Origin: Peptoniphilus ovalis
GTDB taxonomy: Bacteria; Bacillota; Clostridia; Tissierellales; Peptoniphilaceae
Reading direction: 5' to 3'
NCBI RefSeq assembly: GCF_018919265.1
Contig: NZ_JAHLQO010000001.1
Location: 372,001 to 436,000 of the forward strand
Length of the DNA: 64,000 nt
The translations under genes and the position numbers were made by a program. Below are positions 34,736-42,424 of the stretch, one piece after another. Within the stretch, counting starts at the first letter, position 1. The number at the start of each line of letters is the position of its first letter. The notes beneath the pieces were generated by a model. It worked only from the letters and a program-made list of their open reading frames with translations, was not told the DNA's origin and ran no database searches.

Positions 34736-35958
34736 ATGTATAATTTTGATAAAAAAGTAGACAGAAGAAATACAAATGCAATGAAGCTAGAAGGCTATGA
34801 ATCATATATCTTTGGTTCATCAAAAAATTTAGACCTACCTTATGGTCCAGATGACTTCATCCACATGTGGGTTGCTGATATGGAATTTGCATGTGCCCCA
34901 GAAATTCTAGACGCAATAAGAGATAGACTTGATAGAGAAATCTTAGGTTACACATCAAATTATGATGGCAGTTTATTCAACGCAATTAAAAAATGGTGCA
35001 AAGATAGATATGGTTGGGAAATTGAAAGAAAAGAACTTTTGACAAGTGAAGGAGTTATCCCGGCACTTGAAAGAATTATAAAATATGTGCTTAAAGAAGA
35101 TGAAAAGGCACTTTTTCAAACTCCAGGATACGGACAATTTGCACTTTGCTGCGACAGAATGAATAGAGATTACATCACAAGCGATTTAATTTATGATGGC
35201 GAAGGTGGATACACAATTGACTTCGACGACCTTGACGAAAAGTTGGCAAGAGATGATGTAAAATTATTTATCTTCTGTTCACCACACAATCCAACTGGAA
35301 GAGTTTGGACTGAAGAAGAGATGAAGAGAGTTGCAGAACTTGTGAAAAAACACGATGTATTTATGATTTCAGATGAAATTCACTGCGACTTGAGAAGAAA
35401 AGATGCCCCAAAGCATGTGCCATTTGCAAAGATTTTGCCCGATTATGAAAAACTTGCAATTTGCATGGCAGCATCAAAGACATTTAACCTTGCAGGACTT
35501 CAACAATCTGCAATATTTATAAGAGATGAAAAAGTAAGACGCAAGTGGAAAAAGAAGCCATGGGACTATTAAATCCACTTAGCCTTGAAGGAACAATTGC
35601 AGCTTACGAAAAGGGCGGAGCTTGGCTTGAAGCACTTACAGAATATTTAGATGAAAACTTTAAATTTATGAATGAGTTTATAAAAGAAAAACTTCCAAAA
35701 GCAAAAATCTCTCCATCTCAAGCTACTTACCTTGGCTGGGTTGACTTTATAGATTACTTTGAAGAAGATGAAGATGTTGAGCTGTTCTTTGCAAAAAAAG
35801 CTGGAGTATTAATAGAAGCGGACAAATCCTTTGTGGATAACGCAAATAGAATGGTTAGACTTAATCTAGCTTGCCCTAGAAGTTATTTAGAAGAAGGACT
35901 TGTACGAATGGCCGATGCCTTAAATAATAAAGAAGGAAAGTTTTTAGAAAAAAGATAA
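34736..35958 (+). pseudogene. PatB/MalY-type aminotransferase (cystathionine beta-lyase-like), split by a frameshift
   Basis: Two overlapping frames together make one PLP enzyme of the PatB/MalY family, which releases H2S, pyruvate and ammonia from cystathionine or cysteine conjugates. The first frame (34736-35572) has MWVADMEFACAPE, SPHNPTGRVW, SDEIHCDL and the catalytic AASKTFNLAGLQ. The second (about 35545-35958) continues with MGLLNPLSLEGTIAAYEKG and VRLNLACPRSYLEEGL. The break is at an A5 run (35549-35553); one more A restores WKKEAMGLLNPLS. It may be a true mutation, phase variation or a sequencing slip. GAGGTAAAC precedes the start. Confidence 0.85.
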
Positions 35959-35970
35959 TATTTTAATTTG

Positions 35971-36001
35971 CAGGCGATTATAATCATCGCCTGTTTTTTT
36001 T
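35971..36001 (+). terminator. Intrinsic terminator of the PatB-like gene
   Basis: CAGGCGAT and ATCGCCTG pair around TATAATC and are followed by eight T. Confidence 0.92.
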
Positions 36002-36069
36002 ATTGAGCCAATTATGAAAAAAGCGAGAAAAGTGAATATTAAAGAAGTGGTAGCAAATTTTAATTTGTA

Positions 36070-36117
36070 TTCTTCACGCCGATTAATGAGCGTAGCGAAA
36101 TTAGAGGCGATGAAGAA
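36070..36117. repeat. Folded 48-bp intergenic element
   Basis: TTCTTCA-CGCC pairs with GGCG-A-TGAAGAA, and the inside can also fold (GCG TA GCG region). It has no T tract. It is probably a small palindromic repeat unit. Confidence 0.4.
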
Positions 36118-36130
36118 CCAACGGAACAGC

Positions 36131-36525
36131 TAGGGCTGTCTGCTTATTTTCATGGGTATTTGGGGACTGCTGCGGGATTTCGGGGACTGCTGCGTGCCCT
36201 GTGGGTATCCCAAATGGCATATTAAAAAAATAGATTAAGTAAAAAAATACTTTATTAAATAATAAGCTTTATGAAACTTGGGACTGTCCCTGACAGGTTT
36301 ATTTCGGGACTGCTGCGTGCCCTGTGGGTATCCCACTGTTCCTATGCGAGTGCAGCCCTCTTGCTTATTTATTTTTGCCCTCTGGTTTTTGAGATATCGG
36401 GGACGGTCCCTTTGTTGACTTGGTCAGGGACAGTCCCCTACTATTAAAGAGCAGCCCTCTTGTTTAATTATTTTTGCCCTCTTGTTTTTGAGATATCGGG
36501 GACGGTCCCTTTGCTGTGCTTGGTC
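36131..36525. repeat. Cluster of REP-like GGGACNGTCCC repeats
   Basis: This stretch holds at least six short palindromic units: GGGACTGCTGCGTGCCCTGTGGGTATCCC at about 36183 and 36305 (two copies of one module), GGGACTGTCCCTGACAGG (36280), CGGGGACGGTCCCTTTG (36398 and 36497) and TCAGGGACAGTCCCC (36424). A 70-bp A/T-rich spacer at 36218-36290 recurs inverted at about 52026-52113. There is no coding potential. Confidence 0.75.
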
Positions 36526-36576
36526 TAAGCAAAGCAATTTGTCATCTTGTTTCTTAAAAACTTACAAATTCGCCCA

Positions 36577-36606
36577 AATAAAAAAGGAGCATCAAAAAGA
36601 CACTCC
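36577..36606 (-). terminator. Intrinsic terminator of the NSS transporter gene
   Basis: On the minus strand GGAGTGTC pairs with GATGCTCC (two wobble pairs) and is followed by a T-rich tail. Confidence 0.8.
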
Positions 36607-36611
36607 ATAAA

Positions 36612-38009
36612 TCATCCCTTCAACAAATAAAAAACACCTGTTGATTGAAGGAATAAAATAAACATAATAACTGGACAGAAATATTTAATAATCACTGCAT
36701 AAAGCCTCTTTCTCGAAAACTTCTTGCCTCCTCTTTCCATCTCATCAATAACCCACTGCGGAGTCATAATCCATCCGATTAAAATAGAAGAAAGAAGAGA
36801 AATAAAAGGCATCATAAAACTATTGCTAATATAATCCATAATATCTAAAAGCTGACCAGTAGTACCATTAGGCAGATTAACCTCTACATAAAAAGTACTA
36901 TAACCTAGAGCAATAACACCAGTGGCAATTAAATAAACAATAGATAATACAACAGTGGCTCTCTTTCTCTGTGCATTTAAAATCTCCATATAATTTGCAA
37001 CAATAGATTCCAAAACAGAAATACAAGAAGTCAAAGCAGCAAAAGCAGCAAGAACAAAAAATACAAAACCTATAATTCTGCCGCCAAGTCCCATCTGTGC
37101 AAATACCTTAGGAAGAGAAATAAACATAAGACCAGGCCCTGCGCTCATACCTTCCAAACCAAGGAATACAAAAACAGGCGGAATAATCATAACACCTGCC
37201 AGAAAAGCAACACCAGTATCCATTATCTCTATCATTGAAACAGACTTAGAAAGATCCACATCCTTTCTCACATAAGAACCATAAGTAATCATAATACCCA
37301 TAGAAACACTAAGAGAAAAGAAAAGCTGACTCATAGCATCAAGAGAAATCTGCAAAAATCTCCCAACTGTCATCCCAGTAAAATCAGGCTTTAAATAAAC
37401 CATAAGACCATCAATACCAGTTCTAATCTCGCCATTTGGAGCAGTTGCCTTTAAAGTAAGAGAATAAATAGCAATGCCAACAACCATAAAAAGAAGCACT
37501 GGCATAATAAACTTAGAAACTCTTTCAATACCCTTCTCTACACCACCGTAGACAATAAAAGAAGTTAGTAGCATAAAGAATAAACTAAACCAAACAGAAT
37601 TTGGCGAAGAAATAAAATTAGAAAAAGTATCGCTTTGTGAAGCAATATCAACCTTACCAGTCAAAAACAAAATAATATAATTAACAATCCAACCACCGAT
37701 AACAGCATAATAAGTCATAATAAGAACTGGCACAATAAAAGTAATAATACCTAAAAATTTCCATTTCTTTCTCATGCTCTCATAAGCATAAATAGCACTC
37801 TTTCCAGTCTTACGACCTATGGCAAGATCAGTAGTCAAAAGTACAAAACCTACTGTAAGGACAAGCACCAGATAAATTAAGAGGAATACCCCTCCACCAT
37901 TTTTCGCTGCAAGATATGGAAATCTCCATAAATTTCCTACACCAACAGCAGAACCCGCTGCAGCAAAAACAAAGCCAAGTTGTCCAGTAAATCCCGTCTT
38001 TTTTTCCAT
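36612..38009 (-). CDS. Sodium-dependent transporter, NSS/SNF family (possible methionine importer)
   Basis: This 465-aa protein has about 11-12 membrane helices and the NSS signature GSAVGVGNLWRFPYLAAKNGGG in the first helix (sodium and substrate site). Bacterial NSS members import amino acids with sodium; one, MetP of Corynebacterium, takes up methionine. ATG 38009 (MEKKTGFTGQ) is chosen because AAGGGGG lies before it, but the ATG three bases earlier is also possible. It lies 93 bases downstream of the riboswitch-controlled small gene with no terminator between, so methionine is a fair substrate guess, not proven. A separate TGTTATGAT-like promoter may also lie in the gap. Confidence 0.9.
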   Translation of the reverse strand: MEKKTGFTGQLGFVFAAAGSAVGVGNLWRFPYLAAKNGGGVFLLIYLVLVLTVGFVLLTTDLAIGRKTGKSAIYAYESMRKKWKFLGIITFIVPVLIMTYYAVIGGWIVNYIILFLTGKVDIASQSDTFSNFISSPNSVWFSLFFMLLTSFIVYGGVEKGIERVSKFIMPVLLFMVVGIAIYSLTLKATAPNGEIRTGIDGLMVYLKPDFTGMTVGRFLQISLDAMSQLFFSLSVSMGIMITYGSYVRKDVDLSKSVSMIEIMDTGVAFLAGVMIIPPVFVFLGLEGMSAGPGLMFISLPKVFAQMGLGGRIIGFVFFVLAAFAALTSCISVLESIVANYMEILNAQRKRATVVLSIVYLIATGVIALGYSTFYVEVNLPNGTTGQLLDIMDYISNSFMMPFISLLSSILIGWIMTPQWVIDEMERGGKKFSRKRLYAVIIKYFCPVIMFILFLQSTGVFYLLKG

Positions 38010-38102
38010 CATTTCCCCCTTATATAAATTAATAATGTTCATATCATAACATAAAATAGAAGAAATGATTAATATAAATATAAATTTAAAAGTGACTAAA
38101 AA

Positions 38103-38426
38103 CTATTTAAAAGATAAAAATTCAGAGTACTTATTAAACTTAATCAAAAATTCCTCGAGAGAATAAAGTTTACAATCATCAAGAGAAGAGTGCCTGCATG
38201 CACGATAAACTAAACCAAATCTTCTTAGTCTTATATTTACAAGAACAACAGGATAATCATAGTTCCAAGTAACACATCTAAAACCACAATGTTTTAAAAA
38301 CCTATAAAACTTCTCCCTCTTATAAAAATCAGCCTCCCTAACAGCATAAGGCAAGATTTTTTCCTCATCCCAGTAAGCACCTTTGCAATTTTTTTCATAA
38401 TTTTCATAATAAACTTCTAATAACAT
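38103..38426 (-). CDS. Unknown 107-aa protein controlled by a SAM-type riboswitch
   Basis: I do not recognise this protein. It is 107 aa, rich in Tyr/Phe/Lys/Glu, with four Cys and no signal peptide or membrane segment (MLLEVYYENYEKNCKG at the start, KHCGFRCVTWNYDYPVVLV in the middle). The start is ATG 38426 behind a perfect AAGGAGG; longer readings upstream would run through the riboswitch terminator. The SAM-responsive leader implies a link to methionine or SAM metabolism or transport. The gene directly downstream in the same direction is the NSS transporter. A small accessory subunit, as MetS is for MetP, is a possibility only. Confidence 0.78.
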   Translation of the reverse strand: MLLEVYYENYEKNCKGAYWDEEKILPYAVREADFYKREKFYRFLKHCGFRCVTWNYDYPVVLVNIRLRRFGLVYRACRHSSLDDCKLYSLEEFLIKFNKYSEFLSFK

Positions 38427-38451
38427 TTCATCCTCCTTAAAATTAGAGAAG

Positions 38452-38573
38452 AAAAAAGCACCCATCGTCTGATGGATGCAAAATATGTATCCATCGTTCA
38501 AGCGTTAGCACCTTGCCAATTGGTAGGTTGCTGAAGGGTCGATGAGCTTGTCTCTCGCCTTCTCTTTATGGTA
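38452..38573 (-). ncRNA. SAM-I/SAM-IV variant riboswitch with terminator
   Basis: On the minus strand the leader has the SAM-I superfamily core: AGAG, then GAAGG/CCTTC helix, a kink-turn (GA opposite AUC-GA), a GAG-ACAAG-CTC hairpin, GCAACCT...AAGGTGCTAA (P3 and J3/4), and CTTG able to pair with the ACAAG loop as a pseudoknot. The next bases, CGATGG, close P1 with CCAT near the transcript start, and no P4 hairpin lies inside, as in the SAM-I/IV variant. GATGGAT can instead pair with ATCCATC (antiterminator), which otherwise forms the terminator GCATCCATC/GATGGGTGC plus six T. Bound SAM should therefore stop transcription. Confidence 0.87.
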
Positions 38574-38578
38574 ATTAC

Positions 38579-38587
38579 ATTATATCA
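38579..38587 (-). promoter_or_regulatory. Extended -10 promoter of the riboswitch transcript
   Basis: TGATATAAT on the minus strand places the start site directly at the 5' side of the aptamer. Confidence 0.65.
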
Positions 38588-38679
38588 TATAGTTTAAAAA
38601 TCTTTATTTTTTTATTGAAAAGAAATAATAATTAATAATTTTGAAATGGTATAGTACCTAATGCAATTAATTTTCATAG

Positions 38680-38795
38680 GTCTGGGATACCCACAGGGCA
38701 CACAGCAGTCCCAAGCATGAGTAGTTTTTTAAATTTTATAAGTTTATGATGATTATTAGCATAAATAAAAAAATAAGAAAGGGGACAGTCCCAAA
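38680..38795. repeat. REP-like repeat units, inverse orientation
   Basis: TGGGATACCCACAGGGCACACAGCAGTCCC (38682-38712) is the reverse of the module at 36183 and 36305. GGGGACAGTCCC and a second TGTCCC follow at 38781-38802. Confidence 0.7.
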
Positions 38796-38882
38796 TTGTC
38801 CCAAATTTTCATAAAACTTATGAAGAATATCTCAAATAAAAATTAAACGAAAACAAAATCAAAATTTTTAATAAAAGCATTA

Positions 38883-38891
38883 TGATATAAT
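38883..38891 (+). promoter_or_regulatory. Extended -10 promoter of hsdMSR
   Basis: TGATATAAT lies 46 bases before the hsdM start; the -35 region is weak. Confidence 0.55.
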
Positions 38892-38936
38892 TAAAAAAAC
38901 AATGTTTTCAATAAATTTATATAAAGGAGAATTAAA

Positions 38937-41054
38937 TTGAAAGAAAATTTAATTTCAACAGAAGTATGGGAAGACATCCCAGTTGACATATCACAAGAGG
39001 CAAACTTTATATGGGGTATAGCAAATAAATTAAGAGGAGTTTACATGCCAGACAAGTACGGCGATGTAATAATCCCCATGACAATAATAAGAAGATTTGA
39101 ATGTGTCTTAGAAGATACAAAGGAAGAAGTAGTAAAAACTTACGAAAAAAATAAAAATTATCCAGCCTTTGCCATGTATCAAATATCTGGCAAGCAGTTT
39201 TACAACACATCAAGATTTAACTTAAAAGAACTTGTCAACGACCCCGACCATATCGCTGCAAACTTTAAAGCATATATAGAAGGATTCTCTGCAAATGTAA
39301 TAGATATACTTGAACAATTAGAAATAAATACACATATTGAAAAAATGAATAAAGAAAAATGTCTATTCAATGTAGTGAAGGCATTTTCAGAATTAGATTT
39401 GTCAGAAGAAAACTTCGATCCAATAAAAATGGGATACATATTTGAAAATCTAATAGGCAGATTTTATCAAAACGTAGATGCCGGACAGTTTTACACAGGT
39501 CGTGACATTATAAAGATGATGGTATCAGTCCTAACAGCAGAAGGATGCGACGATGTGTATCAAGAAGGCAAGGTTATAACAGTACTTGATCAAGCCTGCG
39601 GAACAGGGGGCATGCTTTCCACAGCATATTCTTACCTTCACAAACTAAATCCATTAGCAGATATAAGACTATTCGGTCAAGAATTTATGGGGCAATCCTA
39701 CGCAGTTGGAATGGCAGAAATGTTAATAAAAGGACAAGATGCCAACAACTTCAAACACGCAGACACATTAAAAGAAGATTGCTTTAGAGATGTTGAGATG
39801 AGATTTTTACTAGAAAACCCACCTTTCGGCACACCATGGAAGGGTGCAGATTCAAAAACTGGTCAAGAAGAAGCAGTGCTAGAAGAACATGCAAAGGGCG
39901 AAAAAGGAAGATGGGGAGTTGGACTTCCAGCAGGCGGCGACTCACAACTTCTATTTATGCAATCAGCAGTGGACAAAATGGCAGAAGGCATAGGAAGAGC
40001 GGCAATCATTACAAATGGTTCTCCACTATTTAATGGAGGAGTATCATCAGGCGAAAGCCAAATAAGAAGATGGCTACTTGAAGAAGATTTAATCGAAGCA
40101 ATAATAGCAATGCCAACAGATTTATTTTACAATACGGGCATAGCAACATATGTGTGGATACTTTCAAAGAATAAAAGAGAAGAAAGAAAGGGAAAGATTC
40201 AGCTAATCGATGCAACAGAAATCTATCATACACTTAGAAAATCACTGGGCAATAAGAGAAAAGAATTTACAGAAGAAGATAGAAAAATAATTACAAAACT
40301 ATACTCAGACTTTGAAGAAAATAAAAAATCTCAAATACACGACAATAGAGAATTTATCTACAGAGAATACACAGTGATGCAGCCACTTCAAAGATCTTAT
40401 AAAATCGATGAAGAGAGATTAGAAAACTTACTTACATCAGGTACTCTTGATAGCTTTTATAACGAAGCAAAGCATACTGAACTCCTAGAAAAAGAAGCAA
40501 GTGGAGAGAAATTAAAAAGAACAGAGATTAAAAACTTAGAAAAGTTCAATGAAAATGAAAAAGTTTATGAAAAAATATTTGAAAAACTAAGAGAAAATAT
40601 ATCTGACAAAAAATACATTTCTAAAGAAGAATTTGAACCAGTGTTAAGAGATGTGCTTGGGCATTTAAATAACGACATAGACAAGAAAGACTTTAACAAA
40701 ATCCTTGATGGACTTTCCCTAATGGATAAAGAAGCAAAAATCGAAAGGGACAAAAAGGGAAATGTAGTCTATGACAAAGACACTAAGGACACAGAAATAG
40801 TAAATATAAGAGAAAATATAGATGACTACATGAATAGAGAAGTGCTGCCACATATACCTGATGCAGTGGCATTCTTTGAAGAAGATGTATATGCGAAGAA
40901 TCCTAAAATAAAAACTGGAGCAGAAATACCATTTACAAGATACTTTTATGAGTACGAAGCACCAAGACCTTCAGAGGAATTGGAAAGAGAATTTTTAGAA
41001 TTAGAAGATTTAGTAAATGAAAAGGTGAAGAATCTTTTTGGAGAGATACAATGA
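38937..41054 (+). CDS. hsdM: Type I restriction-modification system, methyltransferase subunit
   Basis: HsdM methylates adenine in the sequence chosen by HsdS. The 705-aa protein has the N-terminal HsdM_N helical domain, AdoMet motif I as DQACGTGGM (about residues 217-225) and the N6-adenine motif NPPFGTPW (about 292). The C-terminal 200 residues (charged, helical, ending NEKVKNLFGEI) make it longer than the usual 500 aa and probably contact HsdS. The start is TTG 38937 behind AAAGGAG. It overlaps hsdS by four bases (ATGA). Confidence 0.94.
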   Translation: MKENLISTEVWEDIPVDISQEANFIWGIANKLRGVYMPDKYGDVIIPMTIIRRFECVLEDTKEEVVKTYEKNKNYPAFAMYQISGKQFYNTSRFNLKELVNDPDHIAANFKAYIEGFSANVIDILEQLEINTHIEKMNKEKCLFNVVKAFSELDLSEENFDPIKMGYIFENLIGRFYQNVDAGQFYTGRDIIKMMVSVLTAEGCDDVYQEGKVITVLDQACGTGGMLSTAYSYLHKLNPLADIRLFGQEFMGQSYAVGMAEMLIKGQDANNFKHADTLKEDCFRDVEMRFLLENPPFGTPWKGADSKTGQEEAVLEEHAKGEKGRWGVGLPAGGDSQLLFMQSAVDKMAEGIGRAAIITNGSPLFNGGVSSGESQIRRWLLEEDLIEAIIAMPTDLFYNTGIATYVWILSKNKREERKGKIQLIDATEIYHTLRKSLGNKRKEFTEEDRKIITKLYSDFEENKKSQIHDNREFIYREYTVMQPLQRSYKIDEERLENLLTSGTLDSFYNEAKHTELLEKEASGEKLKRTEIKNLEKFNENEKVYEKIFEKLRENISDKKYISKEEFEPVLRDVLGHLNNDIDKKDFNKILDGLSLMDKEAKIERDKKGNVVYDKDTKDTEIVNIRENIDDYMNREVLPHIPDAVAFFEEDVYAKNPKIKTGAEIPFTRYFYEYEAPRPSEELEREFLELEDLVNEKVKNLFGEIQ

Positions 41055-42424
41055 CAAGGAAAATGAAAGATTCGGGAATAGAATGGATTGGAGAAATACC
41101 TGAGGATTGGGAAGTTTCATTATTAAAGTATTTAATTGTTGATCGTCAAGGTGGTGTTTGGGGTAATGAAGAGAATTACGAAGATATTACTAATAATAGA
41201 ATATGTATAAGAATAGCCGATTTCAACTATCCAGAAATGATTGTTAATAAAGATAAAGGATTCACTATAAGAAATTACAAAAAAAGAGAAATTATTAAAT
41301 ATACTTTAAATAAAGGAGACATTCTTGTAGAAAAATCAGGAGGAGGAGAAAAAACTCCTGTAGGACGAACTGTAATTTGGGATGAAGATATTGAAGCATT
41401 ATATGCAAATTTTATTGAAAGATTAAGGGTAGATAGTTCCAAAATTTCACCAATGTATGCTCAATATTGCTTTTATTCTTTTTATGGGATGGGTGGTTCA
41501 AATTTATATTTCAATCAAACAACGGGAATACAAAATCTTGATATTACAAAAATGATGGGAAGTTTAAAGTTTCCATTACCAAATTTAATACAACAAAAAA
41601 AGATTGTCGATAAACTGAACTTGTATCTAGATGATATAAAATCAATTACATTAACTATAAATCAAGAGATTAAAAAGCTTGAAGAATATAAGAAATCTGT
41701 CATCACAGAGGCAGTAACAAAGGGTCTCGATAAAAACGTGGAAATGAAAGATTCGGGGATTGAATGGATTGGAGAAATTCCAAAACATTGGAAGACACCA
41801 AGAATAAAAGATGTAGCCTTACTGAAGGCGAGAATTGGTTGGCAGGGATTAAGGTCAGATGAATTTTTATATGATGAAAATTTACCTTATCTAATTACTG
41901 GAACAGACTTTAAAAATGGATATGTTAACTGGAGTACATGCGTAAGAGTATCTGAAGAAAGATTTCACTTAGATAGAAATATACAAGTTAAAGAAAATGA
42001 TTTATTAATAACTAAGGATGGAACAATTGGAAAACTTGCGATAGTTAGAAATTGCCCTAGCAAAGTAACTTTAAATAGTGGCGTATTTGTAATGAGAAAT
42101 CAAGGTAATTATAAATATATAGATAGATACATGTATTACTTATTACAATCTATTCAATTTGAATTATGGTTTGAATTAAATGATTCAGGAAATAGTACTA
42201 TTAGACATTTATATCAAAAAGATTTTTACAACTTTAAATTTACCTATCCTTCGATAGAAGAACAAAAAGAAATAGTCGACTACCTCGACAAAAAAACTAA
42301 AACAATAGACGAATCTATCCAAGCCAAAGAAAAGCAACTTGAAATCCTAGAGGAATATAAAAAATCCCTCATCTATGAATATGTTACTGGAAAGAAGGAG
42401 GTGCCAAGTGAAGAGTTTATTTAA
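41051..42424 (+). CDS. hsdS: Type I restriction-modification system, specificity subunit
   Basis: HsdS reads the split target sequence with two target-recognition domains. The 457-aa protein is a clear tandem: each half opens with MKDSGIEWIGEIP (residues 5 and about 232) and ends in a long helix (about 187-225 and 405-445) that sets the spacer length. Both halves look complete. It overlaps hsdM by 4 bases and hsdR by 17. The recognition sequence cannot be read from here. Confidence 0.94.
   Translation: MTRKMKDSGIEWIGEIPEDWEVSLLKYLIVDRQGGVWGNEENYEDITNNRICIRIADFNYPEMIVNKDKGFTIRNYKKREIIKYTLNKGDILVEKSGGGEKTPVGRTVIWDEDIEALYANFIERLRVDSSKISPMYAQYCFYSFYGMGGSNLYFNQTTGIQNLDITKMMGSLKFPLPNLIQQKKIVDKLNLYLDDIKSITLTINQEIKKLEEYKKSVITEAVTKGLDKNVEMKDSGIEWIGEIPKHWKTPRIKDVALLKARIGWQGLRSDEFLYDENLPYLITGTDFKNGYVNWSTCVRVSEERFHLDRNIQVKENDLLITKDGTIGKLAIVRNCPSKVTLNSGVFVMRNQGNYKYIDRYMYYLLQSIQFELWFELNDSGNSTIRHLYQKDFYNFKFTYPSIEEQKEIVDYLDKKTKTIDESIQAKEKQLEILEEYKKSLIYEYVTGKKEVPSEEFI

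Noticed and set aside
38427-38501. Longer N-terminus of the 107-aa protein (25 more residues)
   Set aside because: It would translate the riboswitch terminator; a perfect AAGGAGG sits before the shorter start.
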